DNA from: an uncultured bacterium
GTDB lineage: Bacteria; Verrucomicrobiota; Kiritimatiellia; RFP12; UBA1067
Length of the DNA: 64,000 nt
Assembly (NCBI GenBank): GCA_902802945.1
Contig: CADCOC010000001.1
Coordinates: forward strand, 51,538 to 115,537
Direction of reading: 5' to 3'
Of the stretch, positions 52,691 through 60,668 are shown piece after piece. A program made the translations under genes and the position numbers. Under the pieces are notes generated by a model. The model worked only from the letters and a program-made list of their open reading frames with translations, was not told the DNA's origin and did no database searches. Each line of letters begins with the position of its first letter. The first letter of the stretch is position 1.

Positions 52691-53287
52691 ATGGCGGAAC
52701 CAGAAGAGAACAACGAGGAGCTTGAGGCGACGGCAGCAGCTGATGCTGCCGATGAGAATGTCGCCGCAGACGAGGAATCCCTCGCCGAAGCGGACGCGGA
52801 AGAAGAAGGCGGCACGGTTATCCGCGATACGGACATCGTGTTCGACTGTCCTCATTGCGGCCACAACCTGGCAATCGACTACCGCGGTGCCGGTCTCCAG
52901 ATCGAATGCGTGAACTGTGGCGAGTCCGTGCTTGTCCCCATTCCCGACGGCATGAAGATCGACGACCTCGACATCGAGCCGGGCGAGATACTCAAGCAGC
53001 TGTTCGCCGCGCGCCGCAACCTTCAGCGCGCCGAGGCACGCATCGCGGAACTTGAGCTCGAGCTGCGCGGCGTCACCATGCGCAGCGACTCGCTCCGTGC
53101 GCTGCTGGAGTCCTTCGCGATCCAGCTCGAGGAGCTGAAGGAGCTCTCGCGCAACGAGGTGAAGCTGCGCGACAAGTCGGCTGCGCTCATCGGCCGCCTT
53201 GCAGGCGACATCTCGGCCACGATTGGCGACGCCGCACACAGCGAGATGCTGAATGGGGTGGACGAGACTGCGTCGGAAGCTGAATGA
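52691..53287 (+). CDS. Zinc-ribbon coiled-coil protein
   Basis: 198 residues, unknown function. The first ~45 residues are acidic and Ala-rich. A zinc ribbon follows: FDCPHCGHNL and IECVNCGESV (two CxxC). A long helix with heptad Leu/Ala spacing (RRNLQRAEARIAELELELRG onward) forms a likely coiled coil, ending in an acidic tail. AGGAGG is an ideal ribosome-binding site. It overlaps pgsA by 4 bp (ATGA). Confidence 0.65.
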   Translation: MAEPEENNEELEATAAADAADENVAADEESLAEADAEEEGGTVIRDTDIVFDCPHCGHNLAIDYRGAGLQIECVNCGESVLVPIPDGMKIDDLDIEPGEILKQLFAARRNLQRAEARIAELELELRGVTMRSDSLRALLESFAIQLEELKELSRNEVKLRDKSAALIGRLAGDISATIGDAAHSEMLNGVDETASEAE

Positions 53288-53934
53288 AATCGCGTTTCCA
53301 TTCGCTCTTCGTAAACGCGCTCACGTTTTCGCGAGTGCCGCTGATCTTTGCGTTCATGGCGTTCGCCGTGACGGCTGAATGGCGGCAGAGTTGGGTGTGG
53401 ACGATTCCCGCCTGCGTCAGCATGTTCCTCGCGGGGATCACCGACCTCTTGGACGGACGCCTCGCCAGACGGTGGAAGGTTGTTTCCACATTTGGGAAGT
53501 TGGCTGATCCGCTCATGGACAAGGTGTTCTTCATCGTCTCTTTTCCCACGCTGCTATGGCTAATCGGGATACAGGGCGAGAACCGCGTCCATCTGGTCGT
53601 AATGCTGGCCTTCACGGTCCTATACATCCTGCGCGACCAGTGGGTAACGTTCCTTCGCGCGGTTGCGAGCACGTACCATGCGGACGTGAGCGCGATGTGG
53701 CTGGGCAAAGTACGCACGGCGCTGTCTTTCCCCGCCGCTGGCTTCATCTACTTGTATCTTGCGTACCACGGCTATCTGCCAGACACATGGAACGGTCCCA
53801 TGCTGGCAGCGGTCTACCTCGTCGAGGCATTTCTTATCGTGCTGAACATCTATTCATGCGCGGTCTACACGAGAGCCTACTGGCCCTACATTCGCCGCGC
53901 AATTGAATCATCGTCCGAAGATTCCGACGCCTAG
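53284..53934 (+). CDS. pgsA: CDP-diacylglycerol-glycerol-3-phosphate phosphatidyltransferase
   Basis: 216 residues and several transmembrane helices. The CDP-alcohol phosphotransferase signature is complete: DGRLARRWKVVSTFGKLADP followed by LMD (DGxxAR-x8-GxxxDxxxD). It makes phosphatidylglycerol phosphate, precursor of phosphatidylglycerol, which the Lgt in this window uses. It ends on the same 4 bases as the convergent gene. Confidence 0.85.
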   Translation: MKSRFHSLFVNALTFSRVPLIFAFMAFAVTAEWRQSWVWTIPACVSMFLAGITDLLDGRLARRWKVVSTFGKLADPLMDKVFFIVSFPTLLWLIGIQGENRVHLVVMLAFTVLYILRDQWVTFLRAVASTYHADVSAMWLGKVRTALSFPAAGFIYLYLAYHGYLPDTWNGPMLAAVYLVEAFLIVLNIYSCAVYTRAYWPYIRRAIESSSEDSDA

Positions 53935-54782
53935 GGCAGGAGATCTTTTATCGGTTCCGCGCACTTTTCAAGTTGGCGGAGAATTTTGACGTGGGTGGGG
54001 TCTTTTTCGGGATCGGGCTGTTGGGATGCGTGCTTCGCCTTCCAGTCCTTGTGCTTCTGGTTAAGCTCCTGCACCTTGACGCGGAGACGCGATACCTCGT
54101 AGGTTATCTTGCGAAGGGTGTCGGCATCTGCGGTCGATTTGCGCTCCGCTGCGGTTTTCTCAAGACTGCGGAGCTGGCGCAGGGCGGCGGCGGCGTCCTG
54201 TAGATACGGACTGCTGCTGGCGCCTTGCAGTAGTTTCGCCTTCAACGCCTCCGCCTCGCCGGCCAACTGGTAGTACTTGCCCAGGCTTACAAGCTGGTTG
54301 GTTGGGAGAAGGTCAGGGGTACCTGAGAAGCAGTAGATGTTGTCGGCGGGGATGCGCACGGTACGGGTGATCTTCTGGGAGATAAAAGTGCCAGCCACTT
54401 TGAGTCCGTTTGTGGTGGATACAGTCTCCTTGATCATGAAGAATCGTCCGCTCGGCGCATTCCCGATTGGCTTGCCGTCCAGCTCCTCCACGGGCGTGAC
54501 GCGTTTCAAGACGCCCCACGTCGCGTCTTTCAGGTCAACGGGACGTACGCGAGCGCTCTTCTGTTGAACGACTTTGCCGTTCTGGGGCGTAGAAACCGGT
54601 TTCTCCGATTTCGACAGCCCCTTGAACAGCGAGGTCGTGGAATCAACGACCGAGCAGATGCGTGCGCGCACCTCGGGCGGCAGTTTCTCGCCGATGGTCG
54701 GCGCAAAATACCACACAAGAGCGCCTGAACCCGCCGCCAGCGCGACGTAGGTTGCCAAGAACTTCATCCCCATGGCCGACAC
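53931..54782 (-). CDS. Anchored coiled-coil protein of unknown function
   Basis: 283 residues from a GTG; ATGs at codons 4 and 6 are also possible starts. An N-terminal membrane anchor (FLATYVALAAGSGALVWYF) precedes a linker and a globular part with FFMIKETVSTTNGLKV. From ~165 a long helix (AAAALRQLRSLEKTAAERKS onward) is probably a coiled coil. It starts 6 bases after the serS stop on the same strand, so it is co-transcribed with serS. Function not recognised. Confidence 0.6.
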   Translation of the reverse strand: MSAMGMKFLATYVALAAGSGALVWYFAPTIGEKLPPEVRARICSVVDSTTSLFKGLSKSEKPVSTPQNGKVVQQKSARVRPVDLKDATWGVLKRVTPVEELDGKPIGNAPSGRFFMIKETVSTTNGLKVAGTFISQKITRTVRIPADNIYCFSGTPDLLPTNQLVSLGKYYQLAGEAEALKAKLLQGASSSPYLQDAAAALRQLRSLEKTAAERKSTADADTLRKITYEVSRLRVKVQELNQKHKDWKAKHASQQPDPEKDPTHVKILRQLEKCAEPIKDLLP

Positions 54783-54788
54783 CGTGGC

Positions 54789-56087
54789 TTACTTGACTGG
54801 CACGAGGCGGTCCGCGCCGAAGTAGGGGCGGATGGCTTCCGGCAGGAGCACGGAACCGTCCTCCTGGAGGTGCTGCTCAAGGAGCGCCACCATCAGGCGC
54901 GGCAGGGCCACGCCGGAACCGTTGAGCGTGTGGACGAGCTTCGTCTTGCCGTCCTCGTCCTTGAACCGGCAGTTCAGGCGGCGGGCCTGATAGTCGGTGA
55001 AGCAGCTGCAGGAGCTGACTTCGAGCCACTGCTGTTCGCCGGGGGCCCAGAGCTCCAGGTCGTAGCACTTGGCGGCGGAGAAGCCCATGTCGCCGGAGGA
55101 GAGCATCAGCACGCGGAAGTGGAGTCCGAGGCCCGTGAGTACCTCTTCGGCCTCGTGGACGAGCGTCTCAAGCTGCTGGAACGAGGTGGACGGATGGACG
55201 AAGTTGACCATCTCGACCTTGTCGAACTGGTGGACGCGGAGCATGCCGCGCGTCATCTTGCCGGCGCTTCCAGCCTCGCGGCGGAAGCAGGGCGTGTAGG
55301 CTGTGAGCTTGACGGGCGATTCGGGCGTGATCTTCGGGAGCTTCACGCCGTCGAACACGTCGTCGCGGTAATAGTTCGTGACGGGCACTTCGGCGGTGGG
55401 AATGAGCCAGAAGTCGTCCGCATTCGAGTGGTAGAGGTCCTCGGCGAACTTCGGGAGCTGTCCGGTGCCGGTCATGGACGCGGAGTTGACGAGGAAGGGC
55501 GGGAGCATCTCGGTGTAGCCCTGCTTCTGGCAGTGCAGGTCGAGCATGTACTGGATGAGCGCGCGCTGGAGCTTCGCGCCCTGTCCGAGGATGATCGGGA
55601 AACCCGTGCCCGTGAGCTTGACGCCGCGCGGGAAATCGAAGATGCCGAGGCGCTCGCCGATCTGCGTGTGGTCGGGGATCGGGTAGGCGGGATCCTTCCA
55701 TTCGCCGACGAGGCGCACGACCTTGTTGGACGAGGAGTCGAGTCCGGTGGGGATTTCCGGTGCGGGGATGTTGGGAATCATGAGGAGCGTCTCGCGGAGG
55801 TCCGTCTCGACCTGGGCGAGCTCGCGGTCGATCTCGGCAATGCGGTCGCCGATTGCGCGCATCTTTTCTTTTGCGGCGGAGACGTCCTGCCCCGCCTTCG
55901 CGGCGGCGCCGATTTCCTTCGACGCGCTGTTGCGCTGCTGCTTGAGCGATTCGGTCTCGCCGATTAGCGCACGGCGCTTCGCGTCGAGGTCGCGCGCGCG
56001 GGCGACTTTCTCCTGTTCCACGCCGCGCCGCGCGAGCTGGTCGGCGGTGGCGTCGAATTCTTCCCTGATTCTCTTGATGTCAATCAT
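54789..56087 (-). CDS. serS: Seryl-tRNA synthetase
   Basis: 432 residues. An N-terminal coiled-coil tRNA-binding arm (ARDLDAKRRALIGETESLKQ) precedes the class II core: motif 2 region CFRREAGSAGKMTRG and motif 3 LNGSGVALPRLMVALLE. ATG at 56087 follows GAAGGAATC on the minus strand. Standard length and complete. Confidence 0.96.
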   Translation of the reverse strand: MIDIKRIREEFDATADQLARRGVEQEKVARARDLDAKRRALIGETESLKQQRNSASKEIGAAAKAGQDVSAAKEKMRAIGDRIAEIDRELAQVETDLRETLLMIPNIPAPEIPTGLDSSSNKVVRLVGEWKDPAYPIPDHTQIGERLGIFDFPRGVKLTGTGFPIILGQGAKLQRALIQYMLDLHCQKQGYTEMLPPFLVNSASMTGTGQLPKFAEDLYHSNADDFWLIPTAEVPVTNYYRDDVFDGVKLPKITPESPVKLTAYTPCFRREAGSAGKMTRGMLRVHQFDKVEMVNFVHPSTSFQQLETLVHEAEEVLTGLGLHFRVLMLSSGDMGFSAAKCYDLELWAPGEQQWLEVSSCSCFTDYQARRLNCRFKDEDGKTKLVHTLNGSGVALPRLMVALLEQHLQEDGSVLLPEAIRPYFGADRLVPVK

Positions 56088-56116
56088 GATTGATTCCTTC
56101 TTTGCGAGAGACGCGT

Positions 56117-56122
56117 ATTATA
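56117..56122 (-). promoter_or_regulatory. serS promoter (extended -10 TGGTATAAT)
   Basis: On the minus strand GTGG-TATAAT lies 29 bases before the serS ATG. It shares the same TGGTATAAT form as the + strand promoters and is divergent from the aconitase promoter 50 bp away. Confidence 0.55.
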
Positions 56123-56165
56123 CCACAATCCGATTCGGATTACCAACGTCCGCGACACATTGTGC

Positions 56166-56171
56166 TATAAT
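56166..56171 (+). promoter_or_regulatory. Aconitase promoter -10 (TATAAT)
   Basis: TATAAT in TGTGCTATAATATGCG. The start of transcription would fall near 56178, and GGAGG at 56186-56190 is the ribosome-binding site for the GTG at 56200. Confidence 0.55.
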
Positions 56172-56199
56172 ATGCGCCGACTTACGGAGGAGAAGAAAA

Positions 56200-58143
56200 G
56201 TGAAGAAGACCGCGAACAAGCCACTCAACGTGGCGCAGAAGATCATCGCCGCCCACCTCGTGGAGGGCGATCCCGCGAAGGACGCCGAACTCGGCATCCG
56301 CATCGACCAGACGCTTACGCAGGACGCGACGGGCACGATGGCATACCTCCAGTTCGAGTCGATGGACGTGCCACACGTCCGCAACGAACTCGCCGTGAGC
56401 TACGTGGACCACAACACCGTGCAGATCGGCTTCGAGAACGCCGACGACCACGACTTCCTCCAGTCCATCGCGAAGAAGTACGGCGTCGTGTACTCCAAGT
56501 GCGGCAACGGCATTTGTCACCAGCTCCACCTCGAGCGCTTCGGCAAGCCGGGCAAGACGCTCCTCGGCAGTGACTCCCACACGCCCACCGGCGGCGGCAT
56601 CGGCATGGTCGCGATCGGCGCGGGCGGCATCGACATCGCCGTCGCGATGGCCGGCGGCGCGTTCCACATCCCCACGCCGAAAGTGCGCGGCATCAGGCTC
56701 ACGGGACGCCTTCCGAAGGGCTGCAGTGCGAAGGACGTGATCCTCAAGGTGCTGGAGAAGTACGGTACGAAGGGCAACGTTGGCTGGATCTTCGAGTACT
56801 TCGGCCCGGGCGTGAAGACGCTCGACGTGCCGAGCCGCGCGACGATCACGAACATGGGTGCGGAGCTGGGCGTCACGACGAGCGTGTTTCCGAGCGACGC
56901 CGTGACGAAGCAGTTCCTCGCCGCGCAGGGGCGCGCGAAGGACTGGACGGAGCTCGTGGCGGACAAAGGCGCGTCGTACGACGACGTCTTTGAGCTCGAC
57001 CTCTCGAAGATCGAGCCGCTCATGGCCGCCCCGCACTCGCCCGGCAACATCGTCACGGTGAAGTCGCAGAAGGGCAAGAAGGTCAACCAGATCATGATCG
57101 GCTCCTGCACGAACAGCTCGTACCGCGACATCCGCACCGTGGCGCTCATCTTGAAGGGGAAGCACGTGGCGGAGGACGTGGAGGTGGGCATCGCGTGCGG
57201 GTCGCGTCAGGTGGTGAATATGCTCGCGGCGGACGGCTCGCTCGCGATCCTCATCAAGGCCGGCTGCCGCATCCTCGAGAACGCCTGCGGCTTCTGCATC
57301 GGCGCGCACATGAGCCCGCGCACGGGCGCGGTGTCGCTCCGCACGAACAACCGCAACTTCGAGGGACGGAGCGGCACAAAGAGCGCGCAGGTGTTCCTCG
57401 TCTCGCCCGAGACCGCCGCCGTGAGCGCGCTGACGGGCAAGGTCACCTCGCCGCTCGGCGCGAAGATTCCGTCCGTCCCCGCGCCGAAGAAATTTCCGGT
57501 TGACGACTCCATGTTCCTCTACCGCGCGACAGCGGGGAAGGGCGTGCGGAAGACCGAGATCGTGCGCGGACCGAACATCGCGACTGTTCCAAAGGGCGTG
57601 CCGCTTGCGGCGTCCTACACCGCCGTATGCGCGATCAAGGTGGGCGACAAGATCACGACGGACCACATCATGCCGGCGGGCGCGTGCCTCAAGTTCCGCT
57701 CGAACATCCCCGAGTACGCGAAGTTCGTGTTCGAGCCATGCGACCCCACGTTCCACGACCGCTGTCTCGCGAACCGCGAGAAGGGACTCGCGAACGTGAT
57801 CGTGGCGGGCGAGTCGTACGGACAGGGCTCCAGCCGCGAACACGCGGCGCTCTGCCCAATGTACCTCGGTGTCAAGGCGGTTCTCGCCAAGTCGATCGAG
57901 CGCATCCACCGCGCGAACCTCATCAACTTCGGCATCGTGCCATTTGTATTCGATGACCCGAAGGACTACGACCGTCTCCAGGCGGGCGACGCCCTTGAAT
58001 TGACGAACATCCGCGCGGCGGTCGAAGGCGACGGCAAGGCGACGTTCAAGGCGGGCAACACCACCTTCACCGCCACGGCTACGCTCTCCGCGCGCGAGAA
58101 ACATCTTCTCCTCTGCGGCGGCCTCCTCGCTTCGCTCAAGTAG
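56200..58143 (+). CDS. Aconitate hydratase (Aquifex-type)
   Basis: 647 residues from GTG 56200 (KKTANKPLNVAQK), placed nine bases after GGAGG. The longer open frame upstream is antisense to serS. Cluster Cys residues lie in GSCTNSSYRD and in ACGFCIGAHMSP. DSHTPTGGGIGM and GESYGQGSSREHAAL are the substrate-binding blocks; the latter gives the catalytic Ser. Size and domain order fit the shorter Aquifex-type family. Converts citrate to isocitrate in the TCA cycle. Confidence 0.93.
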   Translation: MKKTANKPLNVAQKIIAAHLVEGDPAKDAELGIRIDQTLTQDATGTMAYLQFESMDVPHVRNELAVSYVDHNTVQIGFENADDHDFLQSIAKKYGVVYSKCGNGICHQLHLERFGKPGKTLLGSDSHTPTGGGIGMVAIGAGGIDIAVAMAGGAFHIPTPKVRGIRLTGRLPKGCSAKDVILKVLEKYGTKGNVGWIFEYFGPGVKTLDVPSRATITNMGAELGVTTSVFPSDAVTKQFLAAQGRAKDWTELVADKGASYDDVFELDLSKIEPLMAAPHSPGNIVTVKSQKGKKVNQIMIGSCTNSSYRDIRTVALILKGKHVAEDVEVGIACGSRQVVNMLAADGSLAILIKAGCRILENACGFCIGAHMSPRTGAVSLRTNNRNFEGRSGTKSAQVFLVSPETAAVSALTGKVTSPLGAKIPSVPAPKKFPVDDSMFLYRATAGKGVRKTEIVRGPNIATVPKGVPLAASYTAVCAIKVGDKITTDHIMPAGACLKFRSNIPEYAKFVFEPCDPTFHDRCLANREKGLANVIVAGESYGQGSSREHAALCPMYLGVKAVLAKSIERIHRANLINFGIVPFVFDDPKDYDRLQAGDALELTNIRAAVEGDGKATFKAGNTTFTATATLSAREKHLLLCGGLLASLK

Positions 58144-58320
58144 TGACGAACTTCGGCACAGAATTTCTGAGACAGCATGGAGTGCCGTGGACGTTATTTG
58201 CTATAGTATGGGCTGTGAACGAACAAGAGAGGAAGTGAATTAAGGCATTGTACAATCAGCTGGTGTTCGCCTCTCCGTTGGCACTTTCATTCATTCGCTT
58301 TAAGGGGTCGGAGGTGTTTG

Positions 58321-58563
58321 ATGTGTGACAAAAAGCATAGCGCGCTCTTGACGGTGATCGTACCTATGGTCGTTGCTGAGATTGTCCGGGTCTATGGCCT
58401 CGACGAGAATACTGCAACTGAACAGTTTTACGCCTCCCGCGTTTATGACGAGCTTTCTGACGAGGGGAGGAAACTATGGCATTATTCGCCAAAGGTCCTG
58501 TTCTCCATGTACGACGAGGAAAAGCGGACGGGCGCTATCACCTATCCGGAGGAGGCGTTCTGA
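58321..58563 (+). CDS. Small protein, type B partner of the DUF3791/DUF3990 cluster
   Basis: 80 residues; ATG preceded by GGAGG at 58310-58314. VIVPMVVAEIVRVYG and ATEQFYASRVYDEL are helical and align with the 60397 gene (LVPAIVVFLAAHYHV, AMEMFYRSKTAEAF), so the two are paralogues. Such proteins are found beside DUF3791/DUF3990 genes in other anaerobes. Its TGA overlaps the next ATG by one base. A TATAGT -10 lies at 58202-58207, ~115 bases upstream. Confidence 0.65.
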   Translation: MCDKKHSALLTVIVPMVVAEIVRVYGLDENTATEQFYASRVYDELSDEGRKLWHYSPKVLFSMYDEEKRTGAITYPEEAF

Positions 58564-58766
58564 TGAGCAAGGAGGGAAAGTTTTTGATATTCTGCATGGA
58601 GTGTTACCGTGCAGAGAAGGGATTATCCGGACGGGAGGTGTCGGAGCTTTTCGCCAAGTACGGTCTCTACGATTACGTAACGCGCTTTTTCGATTCGCTC
58701 CATACAACGGGCGTGAAGTATATCGTCGCCGACATTGATGCCTACATCCATGCACGCGTGGCGTGA
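58563..58766 (+). CDS. DUF3791 family small protein (copy 1)
   Basis: 67 residues. FLIFCMECYRAEKGLSGREV, ELFAKYGLYDYV, DSLHTTGVKYIVADIDAYI match the DUF3791 pattern (helical, Y/F near the N-terminus, glycine turn, C-terminal helix). GGAGGCGTTCTG precedes the ATG. In known gene neighbourhoods DUF3791 sits next to DUF3990; here that partner is missing from this copy and a HAD-like gene follows. Confidence 0.75.
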   Translation: MSKEGKFLIFCMECYRAEKGLSGREVSELFAKYGLYDYVTRFFDSLHTTGVKYIVADIDAYIHARVA

Positions 58767-58813
58767 GCTCTTAAAGACAAGACGGAGTACCTCGCGCAGA
58801 TGGAGGCGCGGGA

Positions 58814-59611
58814 ATGGGAGTCGGTATGAAAGTCGTTTTTCTCGACATTGACGGTGTCCTTCAGCCCAGAACGAATAAAAGGGGGGGACACAGGAAGGAG
58901 ATACCTGCATTCTGTCGCAAGATGGACAAACGAATGAAGGGGCTCTACCATTATGTAGGATGGTTGGGGGAACCCGGGTTTGATCTGATGGACGTCGGAG
59001 CCGTCAGGTATGACTGGGACGTGACGGCTGTCGAAACGCTTAGGCGTGTTTTAGACAAGTCGAAGGCGAAGATCGTCCTTTCTTCTGATTGGAAGGACAT
59101 GCGCGCAATGCGCCTCATGAAGGCGTTGTTGGCCATTCACGATCTTGACGGGTATCTGTGGGATCGGACGATTTCCTCCGACTATCTGTGGCTTTCACAT
59201 GAGTTTCCGTTTGAAGTCGGAGAGAAATATCGCAGGGACTATGAGACCGAGATCTTTAAGGTTGAAGATGTAATCGCAAAATCACATGGGTTGAAGGACC
59301 GGATAGAGATGAACCAGCGTGTTGCGGAGATCCTGGAGTTCCTTGACAGGCATCCAGAGATTGTGTCGTATGTCGCCGTAGATGACATGAACCTGATTCC
59401 CGGTCTGGAAGGTCATTTCATCCAGACCTGGCCAGCTCTGACTGTAGGCGATGGGAGGAAGATGTTGAAGTGCCTGGCCGTAGAAGATGGTCCGTACAGA
59501 TTGCCATCAGGATGTTATACGGACGGCCTAAAGCGAATTCGGAGGGACTATCTTCCAATCATTGATCGTTTGTGGAGAAAAGAGCCTACGCTCCATTCCC
59601 CTGGCGAATAA
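58814..59611 (+). CDS. HAD-like phosphatase (HAD_SAK type)
   Basis: 265 residues; the ATG follows TGGAGG. HAD motif I is FLDIDGVLQP (Asp ~11 and 13), motif II reads IVLSSDWKDM and motif IV YVAVDDMNLIPG. This pattern is close to HAD domains named for Swiss-Army-knife RNA-repair proteins, whose role is inferred from that association. It lies between the two halves of the DUF3791 cluster and has no RNA ligase neighbour. GC is lower than the upstream housekeeping genes. Confidence 0.75.
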   Translation: MGVGMKVVFLDIDGVLQPRTNKRGGHRKEIPAFCRKMDKRMKGLYHYVGWLGEPGFDLMDVGAVRYDWDVTAVETLRRVLDKSKAKIVLSSDWKDMRAMRLMKALLAIHDLDGYLWDRTISSDYLWLSHEFPFEVGEKYRRDYETEIFKVEDVIAKSHGLKDRIEMNQRVAEILEFLDRHPEIVSYVAVDDMNLIPGLEGHFIQTWPALTVGDGRKMLKCLAVEDGPYRLPSGCYTDGLKRIRRDYLPIIDRLWRKEPTLHSPGE

Positions 59612-59663
59612 AAGGAACATGGCCCCGCATAGGAACGCGATTCTCCCGCATGTGGGATTTTTT

Positions 59664-59672
59664 TGGTATAAT
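59664..59672 (+). promoter_or_regulatory. Extended -10 promoter (TGGTATAAT after T7)
   Basis: T7 precedes TGG-TATAAT, the same form as at 19201. It starts the second half of the cluster (DUF3791, DUF3990, type B). Confidence 0.6.
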
Positions 59673-59693
59673 GTTGGCGTCAAAGGCAAAACA

Positions 59694-59894
59694 TTGAGCA
59701 GACTTTCATTCAAATCATTTTGCATAGAGTTCTATGCGCGCCACATCGGCTCCACGGGGGCCGATGTATACAGGATGTTCTCGGAAAGCGGACTCCTGAA
59801 AACCCTTGACGATGACTATGAAGATCTTCACGGCCTCGGCTGGGAGGCATTGATGCCGATGTTCGACGAGTACCTTGGAAGGAATCCGAAATGA
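59694..59894 (+). CDS. DUF3791-like small protein (copy 2)
   Basis: 66 residues from a TTG start, chosen because the earlier in-frame ATG lies before the promoter and AAAGG is about 8 bases upstream. FKSFCIEFYARHIGSTGADV, RMFSESGLL and YEDLHGLGWEALMPMFDEYL align with the 58563 protein. The stop overlaps the next ATG (ATGA). It would be a partner of the DUF3990 protein. Confidence 0.6.
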   Translation: MSRLSFKSFCIEFYARHIGSTGADVYRMFSESGLLKTLDDDYEDLHGLGWEALMPMFDEYLGRNPK

Positions 59895-60397
59895 TATTGT
59901 ATCATGGTAGTACGATTGAAGTCTCAGCGCCGAAGATCATTGCCGCCGAAGTAGGACGCGATTTCGGGCCAACTTTTTACACGACCAACATCAAGGCACA
60001 GACCGAGCGCTGGGCGGTACGCCGCGCGCGTTTTGCGCGGAAGGGAGGAAAGGCCGGAACGCCTGCCGTCGTGTCTGTCTATGAGTTTGATGAGATGGCG
60101 GCACGGGGAGCCCTGAAATGCAGGGACTATCCCGGCGTGTCGATGGAATGGCTTGACATGGTCGTTGCGTGCCGATCAAGGCCATCGTATCGGCATGGCT
60201 ATGATTTGATGACCGGAAAAGTTGCGAACGACAATGTCGGCGAGACGGTTTCGTATGTCGTCGCAGGAGTGATGCCGAAAGAAATGGCAATAGAACAGCT
60301 TAAGTTTCAGCAAATAAACGATCAGACTGCGTTCTGTTCCGAGGCTTCGCTCCAGTTCCTGAAGTTCGTCTCGTCATACGAGCTGGAGGTGTCGTGA
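59891..60397 (+). CDS. DUF3990 protein, ADP-ribosyltransferase-like
   Basis: 168 residues. ILYHGSTIEV (His ~5), GPTFYTTN (Tyr ~30) and CSEASLQFLKF (Glu ~151) give the H-Y-E pattern of diphtheria-toxin-like ADP-ribosyltransferases, the fold proposed for DUF3990. It lies between a DUF3791 gene and a type B gene with overlapping starts and stops. A toxin with small partner proteins is inferred, not shown. Confidence 0.75.
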   Translation: MILYHGSTIEVSAPKIIAAEVGRDFGPTFYTTNIKAQTERWAVRRARFARKGGKAGTPAVVSVYEFDEMAARGALKCRDYPGVSMEWLDMVVACRSRPSYRHGYDLMTGKVANDNVGETVSYVVAGVMPKEMAIEQLKFQQINDQTAFCSEASLQFLKFVSSYELEVS

Positions 60398-60609
60398 TGA
60401 ATGAAGACCATACATTGATTCGCGCGACGTTGGTTCCGGCGATAGTGGTTTTCCTTGCTGCACATTATCATGTATCTGAGGGCGATGCCATGGAGATGTT
60501 CTATCGGTCTAAGACAGCAGAGGCTTTTGCCGATGACAGCCTCGGCCTTTACGGGCAGAGCGCGTTGAGAATCGCCGCTGACGTGATTCAGGAACGTGAA
60601 GGTCGGTGA
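60397..60609 (+). CDS. Small protein, type B paralogue (copy 2)
   Basis: 70 residues. ATG follows GGAGG by six bases and overlaps the DUF3990 stop by one base (TGATG); a GTG one codon earlier is less likely. It aligns with the 58321 protein over most of its length. The three genes 59694-60609 thus form one tight operon. Confidence 0.65.
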   Translation: MNEDHTLIRATLVPAIVVFLAAHYHVSEGDAMEMFYRSKTAEAFADDSLGLYGQSALRIAADVIQEREGR

Positions 60610-60668
60610 ATCAACGCGGCCGCAAAGAACGCGATGGCATCTGCTTGCCGCATGGAAAAGGATAACGA

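Noticed and set aside
56182..58104. 640-codon open frame on the minus strand opposite aconitase
   Set aside because: It mirrors the aconitase gene codon by codon, is very rich in Arg/His/Val/Glu from GC-rich antisense reading, and has no family signature.
58215..58238. GTG-started eight-codon ORF (VNEQERK) after a TATAGT
   Set aside because: It resembles the leader mini-ORFs but ends ~80 bases before the next gene, so no coupling is possible.
59674..59697. TTG-started mini-ORF overlapping the 59694 gene
   Set aside because: It begins two bases after the -10 hexamer, so it would lie before the start of transcription.
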